DNA of 64,000 bases from Tepidibacter aestuarii (GTDB lineage: Bacteria; Bacillota; Clostridia; Peptostreptococcales; Peptostreptococcaceae). The notes beneath the pieces are model-generated. The model did not search any database. It was not told the DNA's origin and saw nothing but the letters and a program-made list of their open reading frames with translations. The stretch is from the NCBI RefSeq assembly GCF_934924865.1, contig NZ_OW235315.1, positions 682,001 to 746,000 on the forward strand, given 5' to 3'. Position numbers and translations under genes: made by a program. Below are positions 1 to 9,513 of this stretch, piece by piece (the first letter of the stretch is position 1; each line of letters opens with the position of its first letter).

Positions 1-380
1 CTCAAACAATAGCTAAAAATGTTAAAATTCCAGTATATCCAGGAAATAACACTATGTTTATTGGAGAAATTGAAAGAGTTGGTCAATACGCTGAATCTTG
101 CAAAGCTTGTGGAGAGTGTGAGCTTGGATGGACTGGAGGTATCTGTCCAGTCACTATATGTGCTAAGGGATTATTAAATGGAGCATGTGGTGGAGCTAAG
201 GATGGAAAGTGTGAGGTTAATCCTGAAAATGAATGTGCATGGATTATGATATATGAAAAATTAAAAGAATTAGACCAACTTGATAACTTAACGGCTATAA
301 AACCAGCTAAAGACTATAAAAAATGTGCAAATCCAAGACATATAAACTTAAAGAAAAAAGAAGAATTAGCGAAAGCTTAG
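1..380 (+). CDS. metV: Methylenetetrahydrofolate reductase C-terminal-domain protein MetV (5' truncated)
   Basis: The reading frame is already open at base 3 and runs to a TAG at 378-380, so the 5' part lies outside the window. The visible part is Cys-rich: two CxxC-like units (CKACGEC), then GGICPVTICAKG and ACGG, the pattern of the zinc/iron-sulfur MetV family. In acetogens MetV partners MetF in reducing methylene-THF to methyl-THF in the methyl branch of the Wood-Ljungdahl pathway. metF follows 23 bases downstream in the same direction, as expected for an operon. The internal ATG at 54 is not the true start, because homologous-looking coding sequence continues upstream of it. Confidence 0.85.
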   Translation, partial: QTIAKNVKIPVYPGNNTMFIGEIERVGQYAESCKACGECELGWTGGICPVTICAKGLLNGACGGAKDGKCEVNPENECAWIMIYEKLKELDQLDNLTAIKPAKDYKKCANPRHINLKKKEELAKA

Positions 381-403
381 AAGGTTTAAAAGGGGGATTT
401 GAG

Positions 404-1339
404 ATGAGCTTATTAAAAAAAGCTTTAGAAAGTGGAGAATTCGGTGTTACAGCTGAAATGGCTCCTCCGAAAGGGATTGATTTTAAACACTTAATAGAGT
501 GTGCAAGAATGATAAAGGGAAGAGTACAAGGCGTAAACGTAACAGATTTTCAATCAGCTGTTATGAGAACAACATCGCTTGCTACATGTAAGGTTTTAAA
601 GGATGAGGGTCTTGAGCCTGTTCTTCAAATGACAGGAAGAGATAGAAATAGAATAGCTATACAGGGAGAATTATTATCTGCCGGTTTATTTGAAATTAAG
701 AACATGTTAGCTTTAACAGGCGATCATACAGTAGTTGGAGATCATCCAGGAGCAAAGCCTGTTTATGATTTAGATTCAGTAGGAATACTTCAAACAGCTG
801 AAACTCTAATGGATGGAGTTGATATGGTTGGAAATGAGTTAAAGGGTAAACCTGAATTTTACCTAGGTGCTTGTGTAACGCCGAGATATGCTCCTTTAGA
901 AGTACAAATACTTAAAATGGAAAAGAAGATAAAGGCAGGGGCTAAATTCTTCCAAACTCAAGCAGTATTTGATATAGAAACTATGAGAGAATTTAGAGAA
1001 AAGACTAAGCATTTAGATTGCAAAGTATTAGCTGGAATAATACCACTAAAAAATGTTGGAATGGCTAGATTTATGAATGCCAATGTTCCTGGTATATACG
1101 TACCAGAAGAGGTTATAGAAAGAATAAAAGCTGCTGCTAATAGCGTAGAGATACTAGATGGAGCAACAGAGAAAGAAGTAAAGAAAATAAAAGCAGATGC
1201 TAGAGTTCAAGAGGGAATTAAAATTGCTGGAGAATTTATAAAAGAATTAAGAGCAGAAGGCTTATGTGATGGGGTACACATAATGGCAATCGGAGCTGAA
1301 GAAAATGTACCAGCAATACTAGATGCTGCTGGATTATAG
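404..1339 (+). CDS. metF: Methylenetetrahydrofolate reductase MetF
   Basis: This 311-residue protein has the MTHFR TIM-barrel signature. It opens with GVTAEMAPPKG, where the Glu is the catalytic-type residue, and continues with an LTGDH motif and FFQTQAVFD near the end of the barrel. It reduces methylene-THF to methyl-THF in the cytoplasm, feeding the methyltransferase AcsE encoded further along. I chose the ATG at 404 because AGGGGG lies about 8 bases upstream; a longer in-frame extension to 323 has no ribosome-binding site and overlaps metV. Identity is clear from the motifs and the position between metV and the acs genes. Confidence 0.93.
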   Translation: MSLLKKALESGEFGVTAEMAPPKGIDFKHLIECARMIKGRVQGVNVTDFQSAVMRTTSLATCKVLKDEGLEPVLQMTGRDRNRIAIQGELLSAGLFEIKNMLALTGDHTVVGDHPGAKPVYDLDSVGILQTAETLMDGVDMVGNELKGKPEFYLGACVTPRYAPLEVQILKMEKKIKAGAKFFQTQAVFDIETMREFREKTKHLDCKVLAGIIPLKNVGMARFMNANVPGIYVPEEVIERIKAAANSVEILDGATEKEVKKIKADARVQEGIKIAGEFIKELRAEGLCDGVHIMAIGAEENVPAILDAAGL

Positions 1340-1474
1340 AATTACTCAATAAAAATTATTAGACAGTCATATGTTGTTTTAACACAAAAACAGTAGGATG
1401 GCTTTATTTATACATATTCATGCATAAAAATACATAAAAAATGTATAAAAATAGAGGAAATTGGGGGATTTTAG

Positions 1475-2869
1475 ATGAAAATAGCAGTAATAGGGGGAGG
1501 ACCAGGAGGATACGTAGCGGCTATTAAGGCATCCATGATGGGTGCTGATGTTACACTAATAGAAAAGAAAAGAGTAGGTGGAACTTGCTTGAATGTTGGA
1601 TGTATACCTACTAAGGCATTGCTAGCATGTTCAGAAATGTTAATGAATGTAAGAGAGTCTGAAAGCTACGGTATTAATATAGACGGAGATATAGATGCTG
1701 ATTTCGAATCTATGATGGATAGAAAAGATAAAATCGTAGATCAGCTTGTAAAAGGGATAGAGTTTTTATTTGATAAAAAAGGTGTAAAGCTTGTAAATGG
1801 ATTTGGAAAATTAATAAGCAAGAATGAGATAGCAGTTTCTAAAGAAGACGGATCAAAGGAAGTAATAAAAGCTGATAAAATAATACTTGCAACAGGATCT
1901 GTACCTATAGTACCTCCTATGTTCCCATATGATGGTGAAAAAGTTATAACTAGTGATGAGGCTTTGAACTTAAAGGAACTTCCAGAGTCTATGTTAATAG
2001 TTGGAGGAGGAGTAATTGGATGCGAATTTGGCCAATTCTTTAGAACTTTAGGAACTAAAGTTTCAATAGTTGAAATGGCGGATCAAGTTCTTCCTTTTGA
2101 AGATAAAGATGTTGCCAAACAGTTGCAAAGAAGCTTTAAAAAGGATAAAATTAAATTGTTAACAGGTAAAAAAATACAAATTTGTAACATTAAGGATGAT
2201 GAAGTTGTAGCAAATCTTGATAATGGAAAATCTGTAGAAGCTGATATTATGCTAGTTTCTGTTGGTAGAAAACCTTACCTTGAAAATTTAGGAATAGAAG
2301 AACTTGGAATAAAAACAGAAAGAGGAAAAATAGTAGTAGATGAAAAGATGCAAACAAATGTAGATGGAATATATGCAATAGGAGATATAGTGGACAGCCC
2401 GTTCCTTGCACATGTAGCTTCAAAAGAAGGTATGATAGCAGTTGAGAATGCTCTTGGAAAAGATAAAAATATAAATTATACAGCTATTCCGAGATGTGTA
2501 TATACAGAACCTGAGGTTGCAGGAGTTGGACTTACTGAAAAGCAATTAGAGGAAAAAGGTATACAGTATAAGATAGGTAAATTCGAGTTTAGAGGACTTG
2601 GAAAAGCTCAAGCAATAGGAAAATTCCAAGGGTTTATAAAGGTATTAGCAGATAATGAAGATAAGATAGTGGGAGCTTCTGTAGTGGGTCCTCATGCTAC
2701 CGATTTGCTAACAGAGCTTACTTTAGCTGTTAACTTGGGCCTTACTGTAGAACAAGTTGGAGATGTTATTCATCCTCATCCAACCTTATCGGAGGGATTA
2801 ATGGAAGCTTTACATGATGTACATGGAGAATGTGTACATTCAGTTACAAAAGCAAAAGCTGACGCTTAG
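1475..2869 (+). CDS. lpdA: Dihydrolipoamide dehydrogenase (L-protein/E3)
   Basis: This 464-residue flavoprotein disulfide reductase has an N-terminal FAD-binding GGGPGG (residues 7-12) and a redox-active pair Cys38/Cys43 in GGTCLNVGC. A second nucleotide-binding GGGVIGCEF lies mid-protein, and the C-terminal HPHPTLSE carries the catalytic His. It reoxidises the dihydrolipoyl arm of lipoylated proteins with NAD+. In this cluster the lipoyl protein is GcvH, encoded at 9080, so this is probably the L-protein of glycine cleavage or synthase working beside the Wood-Ljungdahl enzymes. It lies in the acs cluster, 135 bases after metF. The GGGGGA ribosome-binding site before ATG 1475 fits well. Confidence 0.93.
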   Translation: MKIAVIGGGPGGYVAAIKASMMGADVTLIEKKRVGGTCLNVGCIPTKALLACSEMLMNVRESESYGINIDGDIDADFESMMDRKDKIVDQLVKGIEFLFDKKGVKLVNGFGKLISKNEIAVSKEDGSKEVIKADKIILATGSVPIVPPMFPYDGEKVITSDEALNLKELPESMLIVGGGVIGCEFGQFFRTLGTKVSIVEMADQVLPFEDKDVAKQLQRSFKKDKIKLLTGKKIQICNIKDDEVVANLDNGKSVEADIMLVSVGRKPYLENLGIEELGIKTERGKIVVDEKMQTNVDGIYAIGDIVDSPFLAHVASKEGMIAVENALGKDKNINYTAIPRCVYTEPEVAGVGLTEKQLEEKGIQYKIGKFEFRGLGKAQAIGKFQGFIKVLADNEDKIVGASVVGPHATDLLTELTLAVNLGLTVEQVGDVIHPHPTLSEGLMEALHDVHGECVHSVTKAKADA

Positions 2870-2875
2870 TAAAGA

Positions 2876-2898
2876 TAGAGCTTTATTAAAAGCTCTGT
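2876..2898 (+). other. Intercistronic hairpin between lpdA and cooC
   Basis: Perfect inverted repeat AGAGCTTT-ATTA-AAAGCTCT without a T-run, in the 56-base gap before cooC. It is not an intrinsic terminator; an mRNA-stabilising or processing hairpin is likelier. Function is inferred only. Confidence 0.5.
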
Positions 2899-2925
2899 CT
2901 GAGATATGAGTTAGGGGGTAGAGTT

Positions 2926-3693
2926 ATGGGATATACAATAGCTGTAGCAGGAAAAGGTGGAACTGGAAAAACTAGCTTGACAGGGCTTTTAATAGACAAT
3001 TTAGTCAAACAAGGAGAAAATCCAATACTTGTTGTCGACGCAGATGCAAATGCAAACATAAACGAAGTATTAGGTGTAGATGTAGAATGCACTATAGGAG
3101 AAATAAGAGAAGAAGTAAATCAAAGAGAAATCTCTGGAAATGGATTTCCTGGAGGTATGACTAAAGCTCAATATTTAAAGTATAAACTAAATACTTCTGT
3201 AACAGAAGGAGATGGATACGATCTTTTGGTTATGGGAAGATCAGAAGGTCAAGGTTGTTACTGTTATGTAAATGGAGTTTTAAGAGAGCAAACAGACTCA
3301 CTATCTGATAGCTATAAGTACTTAGTTATAGATAATGAAGCTGGAATGGAGCATTTAAGTAGAAAAACTACTAAACATATAGATACTTTATTCCTTGTAA
3401 GTGATTGTTCAAGAAGAAGTATTCAAGCTGTTGGAAGAATTAAAGAACTTGTAAAAGAGCTTGATTTGAAAGTCAGTAATATACATCTAATAGTTAATAA
3501 AGCAATAGGTGGACAATTGCATGAAGGGGTAAAAGAAGAAATTGCAATTCAAAATTTAAATTTAATAGGTGTAGTTCCAATGGATGAAATGATATATGAA
3601 TATGATTCAAGTGGAATACCACTAGTTAAGTTACCAGAAGATAACAAGTCTAAATTAGCTATTAAAGAAATATTATCAAAAATAGAAATTTAA
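2926..3693 (+). CDS. cooC: CooC-type nickel-insertion ATPase
   Basis: This 255-residue MinD/ParA-like ATPase has the deviant Walker A GKGGTGKT at residues 9-16 and a Walker-like VVDADANAN segment. It carries a Cys-x-Cys pair in GQGCYCYVNG, the dimer-interface metal-binding motif known from CooC. CooC proteins load nickel into CO dehydrogenase, and related AcsF proteins load acetyl-CoA synthase. The gene sits directly upstream of acsD/acsC, so its client is likely the CODH/ACS complex. It belongs to the same + strand run, with GGGGGT before the ATG. Whether it serves CODH, ACS or both cannot be decided from sequence. Confidence 0.88.
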   Translation: MGYTIAVAGKGGTGKTSLTGLLIDNLVKQGENPILVVDADANANINEVLGVDVECTIGEIREEVNQREISGNGFPGGMTKAQYLKYKLNTSVTEGDGYDLLVMGRSEGQGCYCYVNGVLREQTDSLSDSYKYLVIDNEAGMEHLSRKTTKHIDTLFLVSDCSRRSIQAVGRIKELVKELDLKVSNIHLIVNKAIGGQLHEGVKEEIAIQNLNLIGVVPMDEMIYEYDSSGIPLVKLPEDNKSKLAIKEILSKIEI

Positions 3694-3720
3694 AAAGTAG
3701 TTATTAAGGGGGCGATTTTT

Positions 3721-4665
3721 GTGGCATTTAAGATGTCTGTTCAAAAATATGCAGGAAAAATTTCGGAAGTTGAAATTGGAACTGGAGAAAAAGCTTTAAA
3801 ATTAGGTGGAGAAAATGCAATGCCATTTTACAGTTTTGATGGAGATTGTGGAAATATAGCTAAAATGGGAGTAGAAATATTAGATGTATTCCCAGAGAAT
3901 TGGATAGAGCCATTAAAAGATTTATACAAGGATGTAGCTGAAAATCCAGTTGAGTGGGCTAAGTTTGTAGAAAAAGAAATGGAACCTGATTTTATATGCT
4001 TGAAGTTTGAAGGAGCTGATCCTAACGGATTAGATAGATCTGCTGAAGAGTGTGCACAAATTGCAAAGGATGTAGTAGAAAGTATTGAGATACCTTTAGT
4101 TATTTCAGGGTGTAATAACTTTGAAAAAGATGCTAAGGTATTTGAAAAGGTAGCAGCATCTGTTGATGGGAAAAATTGTTTATTCTTAGCAGCAGTTGAA
4201 GAAAACTATAAGGCAGTAGGAGCAGCAGCTGGTCTTGCCTATCCTCATAAGGTAGGAGCTGAGTCTTCTGTTGATATAAACTTAGCGAAACAATTAAATG
4301 TACTATTGAATCAACTTGGAGTTAAAGAAGAAAACATAGTTATGAATATAGGTTGTTCAGCAGTAGGATATGGATATGAGTATGTTGCTACAACTATGGA
4401 TAGAATCAGACTTGCAGCATTTGGTCAAAATGATAAAACACTTCAAATGCCTATAATAGCACCTGTTTCTTCTGAAACTTGGTCAGTTAAAGAATCTGTT
4501 GCTGATGTTGAAGATGCTCCAGAGTGGGGATGCAAAGAAGAAAGAGGAATAACTATGGAAATATCAACTGCATCTAGTATGCTAGTAGGGGGAGCAAATG
4601 CAGTGATACTTCGTCATCCGAAATCTTTAGAAACTATGAAGAAATTTGTATGTGAATTAGCATAA
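3721..4665 (+). CDS. acsD: Corrinoid iron-sulfur protein small subunit (CODH/ACS delta)
   Basis: This 314-residue TIM-barrel protein matches the small subunit of the corrinoid/iron-sulfur protein by its conserved GGENAMPFYSFDGD N-terminal segment and its place immediately before acsC. With AcsC it forms the carrier that takes the methyl group from methyl-THF through AcsE and passes it to acetyl-CoA synthase. The start is GTG at 3721, with GGGGGC 7 bases upstream. No transmembrane segments are seen, so the protein is cytoplasmic. The C-terminal segment contains MLVGGANAVILRHP, typical of the family. Confidence 0.93.
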   Translation: MAFKMSVQKYAGKISEVEIGTGEKALKLGGENAMPFYSFDGDCGNIAKMGVEILDVFPENWIEPLKDLYKDVAENPVEWAKFVEKEMEPDFICLKFEGADPNGLDRSAEECAQIAKDVVESIEIPLVISGCNNFEKDAKVFEKVAASVDGKNCLFLAAVEENYKAVGAAAGLAYPHKVGAESSVDINLAKQLNVLLNQLGVKEENIVMNIGCSAVGYGYEYVATTMDRIRLAAFGQNDKTLQMPIIAPVSSETWSVKESVADVEDAPEWGCKEERGITMEISTASSMLVGGANAVILRHPKSLETMKKFVCELA

Positions 4666-4692
4666 TAAATAGAGGTTAAGGGGGAAAGAAAA

Positions 4693-6063
4693 ATGGCTTT
4701 AAAAGGATTAGATATATTTAAATTATCTCCAAAGAAAAACTGTAAGGATTGTGGATTTCCAACATGTATGGCGTTTTCTATGAAGGTTGCAGCAGGAGCA
4801 ACTGAAATATCAAAATGTCCTCATATGAGTGATGAAGCTTTAGCTAAGCTTTCAGATGCTACTGCACCACCTATGAAAACTTTAACTATAGGTAAAGGTG
4901 AAAATGAGTATAAGCTAGGTGGAGAAACAGTACTTTTCAGACATGAAAAGACTTTAGTTAATAGAAATAGATTTGCAGTGTTATTATCTGACTCTATGGA
5001 TGATGAAACTGTAAATAATAAGATAGAGAACATTAAAAAAGTTGACTACATAAGAATCGGTGAACAAATGAAGGTTGAAATAGCTGCCTTAAAATACACT
5101 GGTAATAAAGAAAACTACATTAAATTAATAAATAAAGTGAAAGACAGTGAAATAAAAGTAGCTTATATGTTAATTTGTGAAGATGTAGATGTATTGAAAG
5201 AAGCTCTTGAAATAGTTAAGGGAGAAAACCCTATAGTTTATGGAGCAAACAAAGAGAACTACAAAGAAATGGTAGAACTTGTTAAAAATGATAAACTAGC
5301 ATTAGGTGTTAGAGGAGAAAATCTTGAAGAGTTATATAGTTTAGTAGAAGATATTCATAAACTAGGATACAAAGAGTTAATATTAGATCCTACTAGTAAG
5401 AATATGAAAGAAGCATTTACTAATGCAGTTCAAATAAGAAGAATTGCTTTAAAAGAGGGAGATAGATCATTTGGATATCCTTCAGTTGTATTCGCTAATG
5501 AGATTGCCAAAGGTGATAAGAATATGGAAGTTGCTATATCTTCTTTATTCACAGTTAAGTATGGATCTATAATAGTTCTTGATGATATAGATTATGCTAG
5601 AGCGCTTCCTTTGTTTGCTCTAAGACAAAATATATATACAGATCCTCAAAGACCTATGAGAGTTGAACCTAAGATTTATCCTATAAATAACCCAGATGAG
5701 AATTCTCCGGTTCTTGTAACTGTTGACTTTGCACTTACTTACTTCATAATAGCTGGAGAAATAGAAAGATCTAAGGTTCCAATGTGGCTTGCAATACCAG
5801 ATGCAGGAGGATACTCTGTTTTAACAGCTTGGGCTGCTGGTAAATTCGGAGGAAGTAGTATTTCAAACTTTATTAAAGAAAGTGGAGTAGCAGAACAAAC
5901 TAAATGTAGAAAGCTTATAATACCTGGAAAGGTAGCTGTTTTAAAGGGTGATATTGAAGATAATTTACCTGGATGGGATGTTGTTATAGGAACTAATGAA
6001 GCTATGGAACTTCCTAAATTCTTAAGAGATTTTAATGAAGAATTAAGAACTGCTAAAGCTTAA
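4693..6063 (+). CDS. acsC: Corrinoid iron-sulfur protein large subunit (CODH/ACS gamma)
   Basis: This 456-residue protein begins with a [4Fe-4S] motif, Cys17-x2-Cys20-x4-Cys25-x16-Cys42, which is diagnostic for the large CFeSP subunit. The rest is a TIM barrel followed by a C-terminal corrinoid-binding region. It binds the cobamide that cycles between Co(I) and methyl-Co(III). If the cobalt oxidises to Co(II) it must be rescued, and the reactivator gene acsV lies downstream in this same cluster. GGGGGA precedes the ATG. The length agrees with known homologues of about 440-450 residues. Confidence 0.94.
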   Translation: MALKGLDIFKLSPKKNCKDCGFPTCMAFSMKVAAGATEISKCPHMSDEALAKLSDATAPPMKTLTIGKGENEYKLGGETVLFRHEKTLVNRNRFAVLLSDSMDDETVNNKIENIKKVDYIRIGEQMKVEIAALKYTGNKENYIKLINKVKDSEIKVAYMLICEDVDVLKEALEIVKGENPIVYGANKENYKEMVELVKNDKLALGVRGENLEELYSLVEDIHKLGYKELILDPTSKNMKEAFTNAVQIRRIALKEGDRSFGYPSVVFANEIAKGDKNMEVAISSLFTVKYGSIIVLDDIDYARALPLFALRQNIYTDPQRPMRVEPKIYPINNPDENSPVLVTVDFALTYFIIAGEIERSKVPMWLAIPDAGGYSVLTAWAAGKFGGSSISNFIKESGVAEQTKCRKLIIPGKVAVLKGDIEDNLPGWDVVIGTNEAMELPKFLRDFNEELRTAKA

Positions 6064-6072
6064 TTAAAAATA

Positions 6073-6090
6073 GGAAGGATTTATCCTTCC
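6073..6090 (+). other. Intercistronic hairpin between acsC and acsE
   Basis: GGAAGGAT-TT-ATCCTTCC, an 8-bp perfect stem in the 53-base acsC-acsE gap. It is followed by only a weak T-tract (TTCATT), so it is probably a processing or stability hairpin rather than a terminator. Confidence 0.45.
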
Positions 6091-6116
6091 TTCATTATAA
6101 AAGGGGGTAATTATTA

Positions 6117-6902
6117 ATGGGAAAATTTATGATAATAGGAGAGAGAATCCACTGTATTTCACCAACTATAAGAAAGGCGCTAGAAGAAAAAAATCCTGAG
6201 CCAATTTTAAAAAGAGCTAAAGAGCAAATAGACGCAGGAGCTCATTACATAGACTTTAATATAGGACCAGCAGAAAGAAATGGAGAAGAATTAATGACTT
6301 GGGGAGTTAAGTTAATTCAAGAAAACTTCAATAATATACCTATAGCTTTAGATACCGCTAATAAAAAAGCTATTGAAGCAGGTCTTAAGGTTTACAATAG
6401 AGAAAATGGAAAGCCTATCATAAATTCTGCTGATGCAGGACCAAGATTTGATCTTATAGATTTAGCTGCTGAGTATGATGCTATGGTAATTGGACTTTGT
6501 GCTAAAGAAGGTATTCCAAGAGATAATGATGAGCGTATGGCTTATTGTACTCAAATATTAGAAAGAGCTATGGAACTTGGAATGGATCCAGAAGATATAT
6601 TATTTGATCCATTATGTCTTGTTATAAAAGGTATGCAAGAAAAGCAAATGGAAGTTTTAGAGGCAATAAGAATGATGAGCGAGATGGGACTTAAAACTAC
6701 TGGAGGACTTTCTAATGTATCAAATGGTGCTCCAAAAGATATAAGACCAAAGCTAGATACAGCATTCTTAGCTATGGCAATGGCAAATGGATTTAGCTCA
6801 GCAATAATAAATCCATGTGATAAAGAACTTTCAGAAATGATAAAATCTTGTGATGTAATAAAAGAAAATATATTATACGCTGACTCTTATTTAGAATTAT
6901 AG
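6117..6902 (+). CDS. acsE: Methyl-THF:corrinoid iron-sulfur protein methyltransferase AcsE
   Basis: This 261-residue member of the pterin-binding (DHPS-like) family begins with MIIGERIHCISPT and carries DAGAHYIDFNIGPAERNG, the hallmark of AcsE/MeTr. It moves the methyl group from methyl-THF to the cobalt of the AcsC/AcsD protein. The length is as expected (about 260). It lies between acsC and acsB in the usual acetogen/clostridial order. GGGGGT lies upstream of ATG 6117. Confidence 0.95.
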   Translation: MGKFMIIGERIHCISPTIRKALEEKNPEPILKRAKEQIDAGAHYIDFNIGPAERNGEELMTWGVKLIQENFNNIPIALDTANKKAIEAGLKVYNRENGKPIINSADAGPRFDLIDLAAEYDAMVIGLCAKEGIPRDNDERMAYCTQILERAMELGMDPEDILFDPLCLVIKGMQEKQMEVLEAIRMMSEMGLKTTGGLSNVSNGAPKDIRPKLDTAFLAMAMANGFSSAIINPCDKELSEMIKSCDVIKENILYADSYLEL

Positions 6903-6936
6903 AGAATGTAAAATAAATATTCGGGGGGATAGAAAA

Positions 6937-9066
6937 ATGAGTTTATTTAAAACTATATTCACAGGATCTAACCAAGCATTAGACGCGGCTACGGATTTTT
7001 TAAATAAAAGTATAGAAGAAAAAGGAATTGATCATAAAGTTGCTTTTCCTGATACTGCATATTCACTTCCTATTATATATGCAGCTACTGGACTTAAAAT
7101 GGAAAGTTTAGCTGACCTTCAAAAAGCATTAGGAGTTGTTAAAAGTTTAATAGGTGAAGAAAAAGAAAACCTAGAAAATGGACTTAATGCAGGTCTTGGA
7201 ACAGCTGTTGCAGCCGAAGTTATAGAAGCTATTAAATACTCTACTATGGATGCTCCTTATGAAGCACCATGCGCAGGACATATAAGTGACCCTATAATTC
7301 GTTCTCTAGGCGTTCCTCTAGTTACAGGAGATATACCTGGAGTTGCAGTTGTATTAGGAGAATGTCCTGATGCTGAAACAGCAGCAAAGGTTATAAAGGA
7401 TTATCAATCTAAGGGTCTTTTAACATTCTTGGTTGGTAAGGTTATAGATCAAGCTATAGAAGCAGATGTGAAGATGGGTCTTGATTTAAGGGTAATACCT
7501 TTAGGATATGATGTTACATCTGTAATACACGTTGTATCTGTAGCTGTTAGAGCAGCTCTTATATTCGGAGCATTGGAGCCAGGTAATTTAGAGGGATTAT
7601 TAGATTATACTCTTAATAGAGTTCCAGCATTTGTAAATGCGTTTGGACCATTAAGTGAGCTTGTTGTATCTTGTGGAGCTGGAGCTATAGCTTTAGGATT
7701 CCCTGTTATAACAGATCAAGATGTATTTGAAGTTCCAACTAGATTATTAACTCAAAAAGATTATGATAAATTCGTAGCTACATCACTTGAAGCTAGAGAA
7801 ATAAAGATAAAAATAACTGAAATTCCTATACCAGTAGCATTTGCTGCAGCATTTGAAGGAGAAAGAATTAGAAAAGGAGATATGTTTGCAGAATTTGGTG
7901 GAGGAAAAACAGAGTCTTGGGAATTAGTTTTAAAAAGAGAGCTTTCTGAAATTGAGGACCATAAGATTGAAGTAATAGGACCTGATATAGATACTATTGA
8001 AGAGGCACCGGGAAGATTACCTCTTGCTGTAATTGTAGAAGTTGCTGGTAAGAATATGCAAGAAGATTTCGAGCCTGTACTTGAAAGACGTATCCATTAC
8101 TTTATGAACTACACTGAAGGCGTAATGCATGTAGGTCAAAGAGATATAACTTGGATAAGAATAGGTAAAGAAGCAAATGAAAAAGGATTTAGATTAAATC
8201 ATATAGGTGAAGTTTTATATGCTAAGATGATGGATGAATTTGCATCTGTTGTTGATAAGTGTCAAGTAACTATAATAACTGAGCCTGAAAAAGTAGCAGA
8301 ACTTAGAGGTAAATATGCTACTCCAAAATATGAAGCAAGAGATGCAAGACTTGCATCATTAACAGATGAGAGTGTAAATGATTTTTATTCTTGTAACCTA
8401 TGTCAGTCATTTGCTCCAGCTCATGTATGTATAGTAACTCCAGAAAGACTAGGTCTTTGCGGAGCTGTAAGCTGGTTAGATGCTAAGGCTACTAAAGAAT
8501 TAGATCCTACAGGACCTTGTCAACCAGTACCAAAAGATGGTGTTGAGGATGAGAAAGCGGGAGTTTGGAGTGCTGTTAATGAAACTGTAGCTCAAATTTC
8601 TCAAGGTGCAGTAGAGAGAGTAACTCTTTATAGTATAATGGAAGATCCTATGACTTCTTGTGGATGTTTTGAGTGTATATGTGGAATAATGCCAGAAGCT
8701 AATGGACTTGTAATAGTTAATAGAGAGCATGGAGGAATAACACCTCTTGGAATGACATTTGGAGAACTTGCATCTATGACAGGAGGAGGAGTTCAAACTC
8801 CAGGATTCATGGGTCATGGTAGACAATTTATTTCATCTAAGAAATTCGTAGCAGCTGAAGAAGGAACAAGAAGAATAGTTTGGATGCCAAAAGAATTAAA
8901 AGATTATGTAAGAGAAAAATTAGATGCTACTGCTAAAGAGTTATATGGAGTAGAAAACTTCACAGATATGATATGTGATGAGACTATAGCTACTGAGTCT
9001 GAAGATGTATTGGCATTCTTAGAAGAAAAAGGCCATCCAGCATTACAAATGGAAGAAGTTATGTAA
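6937..9066 (+). CDS. acsB: Acetyl-CoA synthase (CODH/ACS beta subunit)
   Basis: This 709-residue enzyme is close in length to known bacterial AcsB. It assembles acetyl-CoA from CO, the methyl group on CFeSP and CoA at the nickel-containing A-cluster. The A-cluster cysteines are visible in two groups: SCNLCQSFAPAHVC followed by LGLCG, and SCGCFECICG nearer the C-terminus. The CODH gene acsA/cooS is not in this window and must lie upstream or elsewhere. GGGGGG precedes the ATG. gcvH begins 13 bases after the stop, so the two genes are almost certainly co-transcribed. Confidence 0.96.
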   Translation: MSLFKTIFTGSNQALDAATDFLNKSIEEKGIDHKVAFPDTAYSLPIIYAATGLKMESLADLQKALGVVKSLIGEEKENLENGLNAGLGTAVAAEVIEAIKYSTMDAPYEAPCAGHISDPIIRSLGVPLVTGDIPGVAVVLGECPDAETAAKVIKDYQSKGLLTFLVGKVIDQAIEADVKMGLDLRVIPLGYDVTSVIHVVSVAVRAALIFGALEPGNLEGLLDYTLNRVPAFVNAFGPLSELVVSCGAGAIALGFPVITDQDVFEVPTRLLTQKDYDKFVATSLEAREIKIKITEIPIPVAFAAAFEGERIRKGDMFAEFGGGKTESWELVLKRELSEIEDHKIEVIGPDIDTIEEAPGRLPLAVIVEVAGKNMQEDFEPVLERRIHYFMNYTEGVMHVGQRDITWIRIGKEANEKGFRLNHIGEVLYAKMMDEFASVVDKCQVTIITEPEKVAELRGKYATPKYEARDARLASLTDESVNDFYSCNLCQSFAPAHVCIVTPERLGLCGAVSWLDAKATKELDPTGPCQPVPKDGVEDEKAGVWSAVNETVAQISQGAVERVTLYSIMEDPMTSCGCFECICGIMPEANGLVIVNREHGGITPLGMTFGELASMTGGGVQTPGFMGHGRQFISSKKFVAAEEGTRRIVWMPKELKDYVREKLDATAKELYGVENFTDMICDETIATESEDVLAFLEEKGHPALQMEEVM

Positions 9067-9079
9067 GGGGGGTATATCA

Positions 9080-9454
9080 ATGAATTGTCCATCTGTTTTA
9101 AAATACACTAAAAATCATACTTGGGTAAAAATAGAAGGCGATGAAGCTTATATAGGAATCACTGACTATGCTCAAGATCAATTAGGTGAAATCCTATTTG
9201 TTGAGATGCCAGAAGTGGAAGATGAAATAGAAAAAGGAGAAGAATTTGGAGTAGTTGAATCTTCAAAGGTAGCATCTGATCTATTGGCACCTATATCTGG
9301 TGAAGTTTTAGAAATTAATGAGAAATTAGATGATGAGCCAGAATATATGAATGAAAATGCATATGATGCATGGATTATAAAAATAAAAATAAATGATATG
9401 TCTGAGGTAGATGAATTATTAGATTCTAATGATTATGAAACTGCTTTAGCATAA
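9080..9454 (+). CDS. gcvH: Glycine cleavage system H protein
   Basis: This 124-residue lipoyl-carrier protein starts MNCPSVLKYTKNHTWVKIEG and has the lipoylation motif VVESSKVASDL, with the Lys as attachment site. It carries the aminomethyl group in glycine cleavage or reverse glycine synthesis and is reoxidised by the Lpd encoded at 1475. P- and T-protein genes are not in the window. Its position directly after acsB suggests coupling between one-carbon flux and glycine. Downstream genes for two radical SAM enzymes and an octanoyltransferase-like protein could make its lipoyl group in situ. Confidence 0.94.
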   Translation: MNCPSVLKYTKNHTWVKIEGDEAYIGITDYAQDQLGEILFVEMPEVEDEIEKGEEFGVVESSKVASDLLAPISGEVLEINEKLDDEPEYMNENAYDAWIIKIKINDMSEVDELLDSNDYETALA

Positions 9455-9466
9455 ATAAAAAAATAA

Positions 9467-9500
9467 ACTTCCCTAGGGCTTTCCTGGGGAAGTGTTTTTT
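9467..9500 (+). terminator. Intrinsic terminator between gcvH and acsV
   Basis: An 11-bp stem ACTTCCCTAGG / CCTGGGGAAGT with a 5-base loop is followed by GTTTTTT. The acsV Shine-Dalgarno GGAGGG starts at the very next base (9501). Because no obvious promoter fits in between, it looks like a partial terminator that lowers acsV and lip-gene expression relative to acsB. Confidence 0.8.
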
Positions 9501-9513
9501 GGAGGGATATAAA

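Noticed and set aside
323..403. In-frame upstream extension of metF
   Set aside because: It overlaps metV and has no Shine-Dalgarno; the ATG at 404 follows AGGGGG.
1365..1410. Possible terminator between metF and lpdA (AGTCAT ... ATGGCT)
   Set aside because: The stem is interrupted and the T-tract is weak; not convincing enough to annotate.
8500..8826. Open frame on the minus strand inside acsB
   Set aside because: It is antisense to a strongly conserved acsB region with the A-cluster cysteines, has no ribosome-binding site and no recognisable protein features.
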